From Candidatus Enterococcus courvalinii (GTDB taxonomy: Bacteria > Bacillota > Bacilli > Lactobacillales > Enterococcaceae), in assembly GCF_017315945.1 (NCBI RefSeq), contig NZ_JAFLWI010000010.1:1-52454 (forward strand): a stretch of DNA of 52,454 bases, in the 5' to 3' direction. Numbering within the stretch: the first letter of the stretch is position 1; the number at the start of each line of letters is the position of its first letter. The notes beneath the pieces are model-generated. The model made no database searches and was not told the DNA's origin. It was given only the letters and a program-made list of their open reading frames with translations. Shown piece after piece: positions 9,898-19,995 of this stretch. The position numbers and the translations under genes were made by a program.

Positions 9898-11496
9898 TCA
9901 CTTTTTCTTGAATTTTTGATTGAATCGTAGAATTTTTTTACCAAAAGGCAACAACAACCATTCCCGAATCGTAAAAACTTTCAACGAGATGACCGCAAAA
10001 ACAAATGTTAATCCGCCAATCACGACACCAATAAGGCTGATAAACAACGCACCTGAACGATGCGTAACTGGTCCAATAATTACTTGGATTACTCCATAAT
10101 AAGTAAATAGTACAAAGATCATCCAAGCTAAACTCTGTAATAATTTTTTCCCAAAAGCGCGTTCTTTCCAAAAAGCATTCACTTCGGTTGTTTCTATATG
10201 AATAAAATACCAAAGAGTCACGACTAAACCAAGTAAGGTTGATAAACTTGCACCAACCGTTCCAAACCATTGTGTAAACACTGCTGTTGTCAACAATTTG
10301 ACTAATAGTCCCCAGCCTGCACCTTTCAACGATGGACGAAAAGAGTTTTTGCTTTGCGCAATACTTTGATAAGCTTGAATCACGGCTGTTAAAACAATCG
10401 CAAATACAAACAACACTAAAGTAGCATTCCCAGCGTAATCTTTAAACAACGCATAGTTGATATAAGGAAGCAGCATTGCTAGACCAACGGAAGCCGCCAA
10501 AGCTAATGCCGTTGTTAAACGTAAATACATCTTAGCAGTCTTCACAAACTGTCCATAAACAGCATTTGCTAAATAACTAGTCAAGGTCGGTAAAAAAGTA
10601 GCACTTAATGCCGTTGCAATGACCAGACCTAATTGTACTAACGGCTGTCCACGATCGTAGACTCCTTTAGCTATTTTAGACGCATGTTCACTTAAGCCAT
10701 AGATTTGCAACGCATTCTTTACAAAAAATGAATCAATCAATTGAAAGAAAATCAATAACCCACTGTAAATCGAAACTAAACCACCATCAACTAAGAAACG
10801 ACGTATCAACCACTTACTTGGTTTTGAGAAGATGGGGAAACTCCGAAAACTCATTGCTCCTCCATGAATTTTTTGTTCATAATAATAAAGAACAAGATAT
10901 GCACATAGCCCACCTGCCACGGCACCACTCATTGCTGCTGTTCCAGTTTCATAAACATTCCAACTATACTGTTTAAATGCGAATGCACTGAACACGATAA
11001 TCGACACACGAACGATTTGTTCCACTACTTGTGATATAGCAGTTGGTTCCATTAAAAAATGTCCTTGGAAATTTCCTCGATAAAAAGATAAACCTGGCAT
11101 CAATAAAAAGGTGAAAGAAACGACTTCAATCAAGGGTTTCAGTTGATAATCACCCATCATTTTCGCTAAAACACCACTAAATAACCAGACACCTAGCCAT
11201 AAGCAAACACCTGTCCAAAAGACTAAAGGGTATAATTCTTTTAACGCCCCTCGTTGTTTCAATGGTTCCTTTTTTTCTGCAACATATTTTGAAATGAATT
11301 GGGGTAATCCTGATAAAGCCAGGGTCATCGCGATTCCATAAATCGGATATACTTGTTGATAAACATAAAATCCTTCATCACCAACTAAGTTTTGAAGAGG
11401 GATTCGATAAAGTGCGCTTAAAACTTTAGCAATAAAAGAAGCTACGGTTAAAATCACCGCTCCTTGCATCACTTGACGCATTTCTTTGTGGTCCAA
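9898..11496 (-). CDS. Polysaccharide / lipid-linked flippase, MOP superfamily (YabM/SpoVB-like)
   Basis: A polytopic membrane protein of 532 residues with about 14 hydrophobic segments, starting GAVILTVASFIAKVLSALYRIPL, the typical N-terminus of SpoVB/YabM/MurJ-like MOP exporters. Such proteins flip lipid-linked cell-wall or polysaccharide precursors. The substrate cannot be read from sequence; lipid II (MurJ/Amj-like) or a wall polysaccharide precursor are both possible. The start is TTG (11496), with AAGGAG eight bases upstream that overlaps the end of mfd. The gene follows mfd by 15 bases, so they are co-transcribed. Confidence 0.9.
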   Translation of the reverse strand: MDHKEMRQVMQGAVILTVASFIAKVLSALYRIPLQNLVGDEGFYVYQQVYPIYGIAMTLALSGLPQFISKYVAEKKEPLKQRGALKELYPLVFWTGVCLWLGVWLFSGVLAKMMGDYQLKPLIEVVSFTFLLMPGLSFYRGNFQGHFLMEPTAISQVVEQIVRVSIIVFSAFAFKQYSWNVYETGTAAMSGAVAGGLCAYLVLYYYEQKIHGGAMSFRSFPIFSKPSKWLIRRFLVDGGLVSIYSGLLIFFQLIDSFFVKNALQIYGLSEHASKIAKGVYDRGQPLVQLGLVIATALSATFLPTLTSYLANAVYGQFVKTAKMYLRLTTALALAASVGLAMLLPYINYALFKDYAGNATLVLFVFAIVLTAVIQAYQSIAQSKNSFRPSLKGAGWGLLVKLLTTAVFTQWFGTVGASLSTLLGLVVTLWYFIHIETTEVNAFWKERAFGKKLLQSLAWMIFVLFTYYGVIQVIIGPVTHRSGALFISLIGVVIGGLTFVFAVISLKVFTIREWLLLPFGKKILRFNQKFKKK

Positions 11497-11511
11497 GGGA
11501 ATCGCTCCTTC

Positions 11512-14500
11512 CTACACCGACAAATATTTTTGTTGTCGTAATGCTTTAACAAAATGTTGGATTTCTAATAACCAAACAGCTTCACCCATTGCTTTTGGGA
11601 TGGTTAAACGGATAACCATCTTTTCCTTTTCCACTCCTAATCCTGCTTTCAACGTTGTTTCACTTAATGCTTCAAACAATTGTTCAACAGAATAACGTTT
11701 TGTACCTGCCTTACTTAACGTGAAAATCACTGTTTCTTGTTGCTTACGCATCGTTTCCAGCAGTGCACGATCCCCATCCATTTTTAATTGTCCGACTGTT
11801 AATAAATGGGCAACTTCTTCAGGGTATTCACCGAAGCGATCCAATAGATCATCTTCAAGCTCGTCCAACATTTCTTGTGATTCCAGCTCCCGGATTCGTT
11901 TATAGATTTCAATTTTTTGGCGTTGATCTGAAACGTAAATATCTGGTAAGTAAGCGTCCACACCAAGGTCGATTTCCACCGTTGTTTTTTCAACTTGATT
12001 ATTTTTCCCTTGTTTACGAGCGACAGCTTCACTTAGCATTTGCGAATACATATCAAAACCAACTGCATCAATAAAGCCATGTTGTTGCGCACCTAATAGG
12101 TTTCCAGCACCACGAATCGATAAATCACGCATGGCAATTTTAAAACCTGATCCTAGTTCTGTAAAATCTTTGATTGCTTGCAATCTTTTTTCACTCACTT
12201 CATTGAGAATCTTTTGTGGTTCATACATAAAGTAAGCATAGGCTACTCGATTGCTTCGCCCGACTCGTCCTCGTAACTGATAAAGAGTTGATAATCCCAT
12301 ATAATCAGCATTTTCAACAAATAGAGTATTCGCGTTGGGAATATCTACACCTGTTTCAATAATTGTGGTCGTAACTAACACATCGTATTGTCCTTCAACA
12401 AAATCAAACAATGTATTTTCTAATTGAACTTCTGTCATTTGACCATGGGCGTAACCAATTCTCGCTTCTGGAACTAATTCTTGGATTTCTTCCACTTTTT
12501 GCTCAATCGTTTCCACTCGATTATAGAGATAAAAAACTTGCCCGCCTCGTCCCATTTCACGATGAATCGCTTCTCGTATTGCTCCAGGATTCTTCTCCAT
12601 AACATAAGTTTGAATTGGGTAACGATTTGCCGGCGGTGTTTCAATAACTGATAAGTCTCGTACACCAAGCATCGACATATGCAGTGTTCTTGGTATTGGT
12701 GTCGCTGTTAGCGTCAGTACATCTACCTGCGCCCGAAGCTGCTTCAATCGTTCTTTATGCTTTACGCCAAATCGTTGTTCTTCGTCAATAATCAATAAGC
12801 CTAAATCACTAAATTCAATATCTTTTGATAAAATACGATGCGTCCCGACAACAATGTCTACTTGCCCTGTACGCAATTGTTCAATCGTTTCTTTTTGTTG
12901 CTTTTTCGTTCGAAAGCGGCTCAACAAGCCAATATTAATTGGAAAACCTTCAAAACGTTCCAACATCGTTTCATAATGTTGTTGTGCAAGAATGGTCGTT
13001 GGAACTAAAAATGCCACTTGTTTACTTTCTTTCACTGCTTTAAAAGCAGCACGCAAAGCGACTTCTGTCTTACCATACCCTACATCGCCTACAAGTAAAC
13101 GATCCATCGGTTTTTCTTTTTCCATATCACGTTTGATTTCCGAAGAACTACGCAATTGATCATCTGTTTCAGAATAAGGAAATGCTTCTTCAAATTCTTT
13201 TTGATACCCATCATCTGGACCAAAAGCATAGCCAATCTCAGATTCTCTGGCTGCATATAGTTTGATTAGATCATCCGCGATATCTTCAATTTTAGAAGAG
13301 ACTTTACGTTTTGTTTTCGTCCACTCGCTACCACCTAGCTTATTGATTCGTGGAGCTTTTGATTCAGACGCAACATATTTTTGAATCAAATTCAACTGAG
13401 TGACAGGAATAAATAATTTGTCATCATTTTGGTATAAAATCGTCATGTAATCTTGATGAACGCCATCAACTTCGAGCGTCTCCATCCCAATATACTTTCC
13501 AATCCCATGATTTGCATGAACAACATAGTCACCAGCTTTTAATTCGTTATAACTTTTTAATCGTTCTGCATTCGTAACTGTTTGGCGGCGAGCTCGTTTT
13601 TTCGTTGTCTTTTGGAAAATCTCTTTTTCAGTAATGACCACGATTTTTTCTTGTGGTAATTCGAAGCCATTTTGCAATGCGCCTTCAACTAACTGTACTT
13701 GCCCAACGATTAGCTCATCACTTGCCGTTTCAATGGCTAAAATATCATCGTCACGCAATAATTCTTCTACTTTGCGAATTCGTTCTTTAGTTGGAATGTA
13801 GATCATAACTGTCTGTTTTTGCTTACGCCAACGATTGATTTCCGTTTTCAACAAAGGCATTTGACCAAAAAATTGTTGCATCGTCCGATATTGGAACGAA
13901 TGAATGGCGTGAAACTTCAAATTGCCCATTCCTTTTTGGAACAAAGCAAAAAAGGTTGTCGAAAAATGTTCTTTTTGAATCAATTTATGAACATCTGCAA
14001 CAAAAACTTGTTCAGAAAAAACACGCGGTTCACTAATTTTTTGTGTCTGCCATTCGGCGGCTTCTCGTTCAATTTCTCGATTTGTTTCCATCATTCTTGG
14101 ATAATCATCCACCATCAACAAACTATCAGAGTGAAAATAATCTAAAATCGTGGTTGATGTTGGATAAAGCAGATCCGTGTAAAGCTTTGCCTCTTCCGTT
14201 GGTATCCCCGCTTGCCAATTTGACAAAATCTGTCCGAAATAGTCTTGCAAAAATACTTGATCGACCTTTTCGACAGTTGTGGCTAATCTTTTTTCAAGTA
14301 ATTTTTCTAACTCTTTCATCCCATGTTCCAAATCAGCTTCTGTGTAGATTTGTTCTGATGTTGGTGAAATCCAAATTTCTTCCGTTGGCCCAATAGAGCG
14401 TTGCGTTTCGGCTTCAAAGTAACGCATCGAATCAATTTCAACATCAAACAATTCCACTCGCACAGGATGTTCCATCGTTAAAGGATAAATATCGACAATG

Positions 14501-15033
14501 CTTCCACGAATACTAAATTCACCTGGTTTTGCAACCATTTCTTGTCGTTCATATCCCATTAGGACTAATTGACGCGGTAGGTTTTCTACATCAATCTCAT
14601 CGCCAACTTTCCAGTTAAGTTGTGCATCAATCCAAGCCTTCTTACTTGGTAATTTCTTGTGTAAAGCAGCAACTGGTAAAAGATAAATTCCTGCACGCTT
14701 TTCTTGTAAGGCGTTTAACGTTGCTACACGTTCTGCTCTTGCTTCCGGTGAAGAAAAAGCCATTTCTGCAGACAAAACTTCATCCACCGGAAACAAATGA
14801 ATGCTATCTGGGTCAACGATGTGCTGTAAATCTTCTGCTAATTGATTTGCGTAATATAAATTTGGTAACAAAACGATTATATTTTTGTCCGTTTTTTCGA
14901 AAACGTGGGCAATCAGCAATGTTTTAGCAGAACCTGCTAGCCCAGTAATCAATTGCCGTGGCGTAGTTGCTTCTAATTGAGCCACCCATTCTTTTACTTG
15001 AGGTTCTTGGCCCACTAATTGAACAATATCCAT
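11512..15033 (-). CDS. mfd: Transcription-repair coupling factor Mfd
   Basis: A 1173-residue DNA translocase that removes RNA polymerase stalled at lesions and recruits UvrA. The domains appear in order: a UvrB-like N-terminus (ITGLAGSAKTLL near 30), an RNA polymerase-interacting domain (YVVHANHGIGKYIGMETL near 500-520), and a superfamily 2 helicase core with Walker A GDVGYGKTEVALRA and DEEQRFG. The RecG-like TRG region (QLRGRVGRSNRVAYAYF) and the C-terminal TRCF domain that binds UvrA complete it. The length is full and no key motif is missing. ATG start with AAGGAG; it lies 14 bases downstream of pth, in the same operon. Confidence 0.98.
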   Translation of the reverse strand: MDIVQLVGQEPQVKEWVAQLEATTPRQLITGLAGSAKTLLIAHVFEKTDKNIIVLLPNLYYANQLAEDLQHIVDPDSIHLFPVDEVLSAEMAFSSPEARAERVATLNALQEKRAGIYLLPVAALHKKLPSKKAWIDAQLNWKVGDEIDVENLPRQLVLMGYERQEMVAKPGEFSIRGSIVDIYPLTMEHPVRVELFDVEIDSMRYFEAETQRSIGPTEEIWISPTSEQIYTEADLEHGMKELEKLLEKRLATTVEKVDQVFLQDYFGQILSNWQAGIPTEEAKLYTDLLYPTSTTILDYFHSDSLLMVDDYPRMMETNREIEREAAEWQTQKISEPRVFSEQVFVADVHKLIQKEHFSTTFFALFQKGMGNLKFHAIHSFQYRTMQQFFGQMPLLKTEINRWRKQKQTVMIYIPTKERIRKVEELLRDDDILAIETASDELIVGQVQLVEGALQNGFELPQEKIVVITEKEIFQKTTKKRARRQTVTNAERLKSYNELKAGDYVVHANHGIGKYIGMETLEVDGVHQDYMTILYQNDDKLFIPVTQLNLIQKYVASESKAPRINKLGGSEWTKTKRKVSSKIEDIADDLIKLYAARESEIGYAFGPDDGYQKEFEEAFPYSETDDQLRSSSEIKRDMEKEKPMDRLLVGDVGYGKTEVALRAAFKAVKESKQVAFLVPTTILAQQHYETMLERFEGFPINIGLLSRFRTKKQQKETIEQLRTGQVDIVVGTHRILSKDIEFSDLGLLIIDEEQRFGVKHKERLKQLRAQVDVLTLTATPIPRTLHMSMLGVRDLSVIETPPANRYPIQTYVMEKNPGAIREAIHREMGRGGQVFYLYNRVETIEQKVEEIQELVPEARIGYAHGQMTEVQLENTLFDFVEGQYDVLVTTTIIETGVDIPNANTLFVENADYMGLSTLYQLRGRVGRSNRVAYAYFMYEPQKILNEVSEKRLQAIKDFTELGSGFKIAMRDLSIRGAGNLLGAQQHGFIDAVGFDMYSQMLSEAVARKQGKNNQVEKTTVEIDLGVDAYLPDIYVSDQRQKIEIYKRIRELESQEMLDELEDDLLDRFGEYPEEVAHLLTVGQLKMDGDRALLETMRKQQETVIFTLSKAGTKRYSVEQLFEALSETTLKAGLGVEKEKMVIRLTIPKAMGEAVWLLEIQHFVKALRQQKYLSV

Positions 15034-15047
15034 TACGTTTCTCCTTC

Positions 15048-15608
15048 TTAGTTAAACTGATTCATTGTATCAATAAATGAATGCCCATCGAGAACAAAAT
15101 TGATTGCTTGAACCGATTGATGAATACTTTCTTCTATTAAAGGTAGTGTTTCTTTGCTAAATGGGCTAAGCACATGTGAAACCACCGTCTTCTTACCTTC
15201 TGGTCGACCAATCCCAACTTTTACACGATCAAAAACATTCGTATCCAAGTGTGAAATAATACTTTTCATTCCATTGTGGCCGCCAGCACTTCCTTTTTGG
15301 CGTAAACGAATCTTTCCGATTGCTAAATCTAAATCATCATACACAACAATCAACTCCTCTGGATAAATACCAAAGTAAGTCATTAACGGTCCAACTGAAC
15401 GACCCGATTCATTCATAAAAGTTTGTGGTTTTACAAGTAAGATCTTTTCTCCTTTGTAAAAAAATTCTGCAACTTCTGCCTCAAAACTATTTTTTTTAAA
15501 TGTTGCTTGATGCTCTTTTGCAAGACGATCAACCACCATAAATCCAATGTTGTGTTTTGTTTGTTCATACTTCGTTCCAGGATTACCTAATCCTACGATC
15601 ATTTTCAT
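15048..15608 (-). CDS. pth: Peptidyl-tRNA hydrolase
   Basis: Releases tRNA from peptidyl-tRNA that has dropped off the ribosome. The 186 residues include the family signature GLGNPGTKYEQTKHNIGF with its catalytic His, then VKPQTFMNESG, VVYDDLDL and KGSAGGHNGMKSII. A GTG at 15620 is in frame, but it overlaps the likely Shine-Dalgarno (TTAGGTGA), so I place the start at the ATG at 15608; the next ATG is two codons on. It is the first gene of the pth-mfd-flippase-rqcP-divIC-yabR run, behind an extended -10 promoter. An imperfect hairpin lies in its leader. Confidence 0.96.
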   Translation of the reverse strand: MKMIVGLGNPGTKYEQTKHNIGFMVVDRLAKEHQATFKKNSFEAEVAEFFYKGEKILLVKPQTFMNESGRSVGPLMTYFGIYPEELIVVYDDLDLAIGKIRLRQKGSAGGHNGMKSIISHLDTNVFDRVKVGIGRPEGKKTVVSHVLSPFSKETLPLIEESIHQSVQAINFVLDGHSFIDTMNQFN

Positions 15609-15626
15609 TTGTTTATTCACCTAATT

Positions 15627-15667
15627 CTAAAGAACACAAAATGCTGGACAGCTAACGAGCAGTCCAG
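15627..15667 (-). promoter_or_regulatory. Stem-loop in the pth leader
   Basis: Inverted repeat 15644-15653 / 15658-15667 (6 + 3 pairs around one mismatch, loop of 4), followed on the minus strand by a modest T-rich stretch. It may be a weak attenuator or only a leader structure; the T run is poor. Confidence 0.35.
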
Positions 15668-15701
15668 TTAAAAGGTTCATTCTTCTTTTTATTTTAAAAA
15701 C

Positions 15702-15710
15702 AGTATAACA
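15702..15710 (-). promoter_or_regulatory. pth-mfd promoter (extended -10)
   Basis: Minus strand TGT-TATACT (15710-15702), a good TGnTATAAT match; no clear -35. The leader to the pth ATG would be about 90 bases. Confidence 0.55.
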
Positions 15711-15806
15711 CATAAACAGCTGTTTCGACTAAAACAGAATGTTTAATAAATGATAAAAATATTAAAAAATTCTTCAAAACTTAATGAAATCATTGGTTTC
15801 AAGAAA

Positions 15807-15843
15807 TAGTGAAATAACGCACATGTAAGCTTTTACATATGAT
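15807..15843 (+). promoter_or_regulatory. Rex-like operator and inverted repeat upstream of ldh
   Basis: TAGTGAAATAACGCACAT (15807-15824) agrees with the Gram-positive Rex consensus TTGTGAAWWWWTTCACAA at 14 of 18 positions, counting the four free W positions. It is followed by a perfect 6-4-6 inverted repeat (15823-15838) and a -10-like TATGAT (15838-15843) without a good -35. Rex is an NADH/NAD-sensing repressor of fermentation genes, so a site before ldh makes sense. The rest of the 343-base pth-ldh gap holds the two divergent promoter regions and no gene. Confidence 0.5.
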
Positions 15844-15881
15844 ACAACCTTGTTATCTGTTATATTTCCTAGCCAAATAGC

Positions 15882-15910
15882 GTGACAGCAAGCCTGATCC
15901 ATGATAGCAT
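15882..15910 (+). promoter_or_regulatory. Probable ldh promoter
   Basis: GTGACA (15882-15887), 17-base spacer, TAGCAT (15905-15910). The predicted start near 15917 gives a leader of about 35 bases containing GGAAGGA. It lies about 60 bases downstream of the Rex-like site. Confidence 0.45.
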
Positions 15911-15912
15911 AG

Positions 15913-16923
<1,011 letters not shown>

Positions 16924-16954
16924 TTACTTTCTTTTTTGTAAAAGTTAAACATCT

Positions 16955-16986
16955 AGCCGGGACAAATGATTGTCTCGGCTTTTTTA
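16955..16986 (+). terminator. ldh terminator
   Basis: An 11-base stem 16955-16965 / 16970-16980 (one G-U pair) with a 4-base loop and a run of T (16981-16986). A GGGACAA-type hairpin. Confidence 0.9.
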
Positions 16987-17069
16987 TTATTTTGAAATAA
17001 TTATTAAAAAAGATTTTGTTTAATTTTTTTCATAATGAATATTTAAACTTCGTCTTTTCAAATAAATTG

Positions 17070-17078
17070 TGCTATGAT
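17070..17078 (+). promoter_or_regulatory. Extended -10 promoter of ldt
   Basis: TGC-TATGAT (17070-17078), 47 bases upstream of the chosen ATG; the -35 region is weak. Confidence 0.5.
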
Positions 17079-17124
17079 GAACTCGATACACACCCTATTC
17101 TATTATTCAAGGAGTTATCGTTCT

Positions 17125-18525
17125 ATGACAAGATCTTCTCAACACAAAAAAAAGATACACATTGGCATTCTTTCTGCACTTGGTGTTTTGTTAATATTAG
17201 TCAGCTTCTATACCTTCCGCAGTACATATTACACGAGTCACTTCTTACCTCATACTGAGATCAATGAAATTGATGTAAGTAATATGACTGTTGATCAGGC
17301 AAACAATAAATTAAAAGATACTTATTCTAACACAACTTTAGCTATTGAAGAAAATGGTAAAGTTTGGCAAGAAATCGCCAAATCAGAATTAGGTTATCGT
17401 GATGATTTCTCAGATGATTTAAGTAAACTCTTATCCAAACAAAACGGTTGGACTTGGGGTATGACTTATGTTTCTGCAGCTGAAAAGCAAGAAATTGATC
17501 CTGTTAGTCAGGACCATTCAAAACTAGACACTACAATTGGTGAACTGACAACAAAGCTAAATGATTTAAATAGTAATCGAAAACAGACCCAAGACGCAAG
17601 CATCAAAAAAACAGACGACGGATTTGCTATTACACCTGAAGTCAATGGTGATTCAATTGATGTAGATGCAACAGTCAAAGAAATCAAAGAAGTTGCTGCT
17701 ACAAATGAAAAACAAATTGATTTGAATGATTTTAAGCAAAAAGCTAAAGTTACTGCTGACGACAAAGAGCTAAACCAACAATTAACATCTATGAACAATA
17801 TTGCTAAAGTCAAAGCAACTTATAGTATCAATGGAAAGACATTTCAAATCCCTACAAATGATTTAGCTGATTGGCTAATTTATTCAGACGGAAAAATCGA
17901 TTTAGATACTGACAAAGTGACGCAATATGTAACTGAGTTAGGTCAAGAATATAATACAAGTACAAATGATACTGTATTTAACAGCACAAAACGCGGGGAA
18001 GTAAATGTCCCAACAGGAACGTACAGTTGGACTATTCAAACAGAAGACGAAGTCACAGCTCTAAAGAAACAAATTTTAGCTGGTCAAGATTTTACTCGCT
18101 CACCGATTGTCCAAGGAAGTACAACTGCTGATCATTCTTTAATTGAAGATACTTACATTGAAGTTGATTTACAAAACCAACACATGTGGTACTACAAAGA
18201 CGGCAAAGTCGCACTTGAAACAGATATCGTTTCTGGTAAGCCAGCAACACAAACCCCTGCCGGTGTCTTTTACGTTTGGAACAAAGAAACCAACTCCGTA
18301 CTAAAAGGAACCAACGATGATGGCACACCATATGCCAGCCCAGTAGATTACTGGATGCCAATTGACTGGACCGGCGTTGGGATTCATGATTCTGATTGGC
18401 AACCTGAATACGGTGGTGAATTATGGAAAACCCGTGGTTCACACGGTTGTATCAATACGCCACCAAGCGTCATGAAAGAGTTGTTTGGAATGGTCGAAGT
18501 AGGTACACCTGTTTTGGTATTCTAA
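17125..18525 (+). CDS. ldtfm: L,D-transpeptidase (Ldt-fm type)
   Basis: Cell-wall enzyme that forms 3-3 cross-links in peptidoglycan; in E. faecium this activity can bypass beta-lactam-sensitive penicillin-binding proteins. A cytoplasmic basic N-terminus is followed by one membrane anchor (about 11-30), then PG-binding-4-like domains, then a C-terminal YkuD catalytic domain. The active-site motif is SHGCIN. With the ATG at 17125 (AAGGAG seven bases upstream) the protein has 466 residues and the catalytic Cys is 442, the numbers known for E. faecium Ldt-fm. The frame extends to 17074 without a ribosome site. It is monocistronic between two terminators. Confidence 0.95.
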   Translation: MTRSSQHKKKIHIGILSALGVLLILVSFYTFRSTYYTSHFLPHTEINEIDVSNMTVDQANNKLKDTYSNTTLAIEENGKVWQEIAKSELGYRDDFSDDLSKLLSKQNGWTWGMTYVSAAEKQEIDPVSQDHSKLDTTIGELTTKLNDLNSNRKQTQDASIKKTDDGFAITPEVNGDSIDVDATVKEIKEVAATNEKQIDLNDFKQKAKVTADDKELNQQLTSMNNIAKVKATYSINGKTFQIPTNDLADWLIYSDGKIDLDTDKVTQYVTELGQEYNTSTNDTVFNSTKRGEVNVPTGTYSWTIQTEDEVTALKKQILAGQDFTRSPIVQGSTTADHSLIEDTYIEVDLQNQHMWYYKDGKVALETDIVSGKPATQTPAGVFYVWNKETNSVLKGTNDDGTPYASPVDYWMPIDWTGVGIHDSDWQPEYGGELWKTRGSHGCINTPPSVMKELFGMVEVGTPVLVF

Positions 18526-18531
18526 TAGTCA

Positions 18532-18577
18532 AAGAGGAGTCAAACGAACAATTATGTTCGTTTGACTCCTCTTTTTT
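18532..18577 (+). terminator. ldt terminator abutting yebC
   Basis: A perfect 18-base stem 18532-18549 / 18556-18573 with a 6-base loop and T run to 18577. The T run overlaps the yebC stop codon, so the same hairpin may also end yebC transcripts, though its minus-strand T run is short. Confidence 0.92.
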
Positions 18578-19301
18578 ACAGTTCAGCAGAAGTAAAGACT
18601 TCTGAAACGTCATCATCATCTTCCAATTTGTCGACTAATTTATCTAGTTGCTCACGTTGCTCCTCTGTTAATGCAATCATTGTTTGCGGAACCATTGTCA
18701 ACTCAGCCTGCACAAAAGCAAAGCCATCTTTTTCTAATTGATCACGAACAGCTACAAAATCTTCTGGCGCTGTGTAAATTTCAAAAACTTCAGCTGAAGT
18801 CTGCAAATCTTCTGCGCCAGCCTCCAAGACATCTTCAAACATTGTCTCTTCATCTACTGCTAGATCTTCACGTTGAATCACCAGGTAACCTTTTCGATCA
18901 AATAAATAATTAACAGACCCAGTTTCTCCCAATGATCCTCCATTACGTGTAAAAGCTACGCGCACGTTGGTTGCTGTCCGATTTCGATTATCTGTCAACG
19001 CATGTACCAAGATAGCCACACCACCTGGACCATATCCTTCATACGTAATTTCATCATAGTTTGCTTCATCCGCCGCAGTTGTCGCTTTTTTGATGGCGCG
19101 TTCAACATTGTCATTTGGCATATTAGCAGATTTTGCTTTATCTACCACTAAACGTAGTGCAGGATTCATTGCAGGATCAGGGCCACCTGATTTTGCTGCC
19201 ATGTAGATTTCTCGTGAAAGTTTTTGAAAAATTTTACCCCGTTTTGCATCTTGGGCATTTTTTCTTCCTTGAATATTGTGCCATTTGCTGTGTCCTGACA
19301 T
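18576..19301 (-). CDS. yebC: YebC/PmpR family protein
   Basis: A 241-residue member of the conserved YebC/TACO1 family, starting [22 protein letters not shown] in the canonical way and ending with the acidic C-terminal domain. Family members were long annotated as DNA-binding transcription regulators; more recent work supports a translation factor that relieves ribosome stalling on proline-rich stretches. Both roles are family knowledge, not visible here. ATG start with AAAGGAGGAA. Its promoter (19332-19359) lies in the 68-base gap after the VanZ-like gene, though read-through from that gene is also possible. Confidence 0.95.
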   Translation of the reverse strand: MSGHSKWHNIQGRKNAQDAKRGKIFQKLSREIYMAAKSGGPDPAMNPALRLVVDKAKSANMPNDNVERAIKKATTAADEANYDEITYEGYGPGGVAILVHALTDNRNRTATNVRVAFTRNGGSLGETGSVNYLFDRKGYLVIQREDLAVDEETMFEDVLEAGAEDLQTSAEVFEIYTAPEDFVAVRDQLEKDGFAFVQAELTMVPQTMIALTEEQREQLDKLVDKLEDDDDVSEVFTSAEL

Positions 19302-19331
19302 TTCTATTCCTCCTTTGTGTTCACACTACTC

Positions 19332-19359
19332 ATTTTAGACCCTCTGATAGAAAAAGCAA
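19332..19359 (-). promoter_or_regulatory. Probable yebC promoter
   Basis: Minus strand: TTGCTT (19359-19354), 16-base spacer, TAAAAT (19337-19332), about 30 bases upstream of the yebC ATG. Confidence 0.5.
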
Positions 19360-19369
19360 TCGTTCAAAT

Positions 19370-19876
19370 CTACAATTTCTTTTTCCAAGCTTTCATCAAG
19401 ATACATAAAAGAACAGCCGTCAATGCCCCCATTGAATCAAGCATCACATCTTGAAACATTGGTGACCTTCCACCAGTCATCATTTGATGAAACTCATCTA
19501 ACCCTGCATATCCTGTAGCTGATAACCAAGCTAAAATACCAGTTAACCACCAAATCTTTAGTTTAGGAAATACACCCAAGAACAAGCTACCACCTAAAAT
19601 AAAATACGTACCAAAATGAGCAGCTTTTCGTATAAAAAACTCTACAAATTTAAAATAACCTAAATGCTCAATACTTACTTCACTTCCACCATAATCAAAG
19701 CGAATCGTTGTCAATGTATCTTTAAAAGGCTGTGAAGATAACCAACCCTCTAGTCGGGAAACTTGTGACTGCTCTACATACGTTTGTGACGAACTATAAA
19801 ATAATATAGCTGCAATCAGCAAAGCAACGATCAAATAAAAGTTTCCATTTTTCATTTGTTTTTGAATTGAATTCAT
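19370..19876 (-). CDS. VanZ-family membrane protein
   Basis: A 168-residue protein with four hydrophobic segments (about 12-29, 84-104, 108-125, 148-163). The VanZ-family signature is present: RKAAHFGTYFILG in the second segment and GLDEFHQMMTGGRSPMFQDVMLDSMGA between the last two. VanZ from Tn1546 gives low-level teicoplanin resistance, but chromosomal VanZ-like proteins are widespread and mostly of unknown function, so no resistance is claimed. It is followed by yebC in the same direction without an obvious terminator, and has its own promoter upstream. Confidence 0.88.
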   Translation of the reverse strand: MNSIQKQMKNGNFYLIVALLIAAILFYSSSQTYVEQSQVSRLEGWLSSQPFKDTLTTIRFDYGGSEVSIEHLGYFKFVEFFIRKAAHFGTYFILGGSLFLGVFPKLKIWWLTGILAWLSATGYAGLDEFHQMMTGGRSPMFQDVMLDSMGALTAVLLCILMKAWKKKL

Positions 19877-19894
19877 AAGTCACCTCTTTAACCT

Positions 19895-19923
19895 ATCTTA
19901 GCTTTTTTTTACGGAAACAACAA
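19895..19923 (-). promoter_or_regulatory. Promoter of the VanZ-like gene
   Basis: Minus strand: TTGTTG (19923-19918), 17-base spacer, TAAGAT (19900-19895), just upstream of GAGGTG and the ATG at 19876. Confidence 0.55.
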
Positions 19924-19952
19924 TCTAAAAAAAGACTTCTTTTACTAGATAA

Positions 19953-19961
19953 TGCTATACT
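19953..19961 (+). promoter_or_regulatory. Extended -10 promoter of pepF
   Basis: TGC-TATACT (19953-19961), 35 bases upstream of the ATG; no good -35. It is divergent from the VanZ-like gene promoter, about 30 bases away. Confidence 0.5.
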
Positions 19962-19995
19962 AAACGTTGAACAAAAAATTGAAGGGAGATTTTTT

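Noticed and set aside
19370-19876. VanZ-like gene as a glycopeptide-resistance determinant
   Set aside because: No vanR/S/H/A/X genes nearby, no mobile element, and VanZ-family proteins are common chromosomal genes of unknown role.
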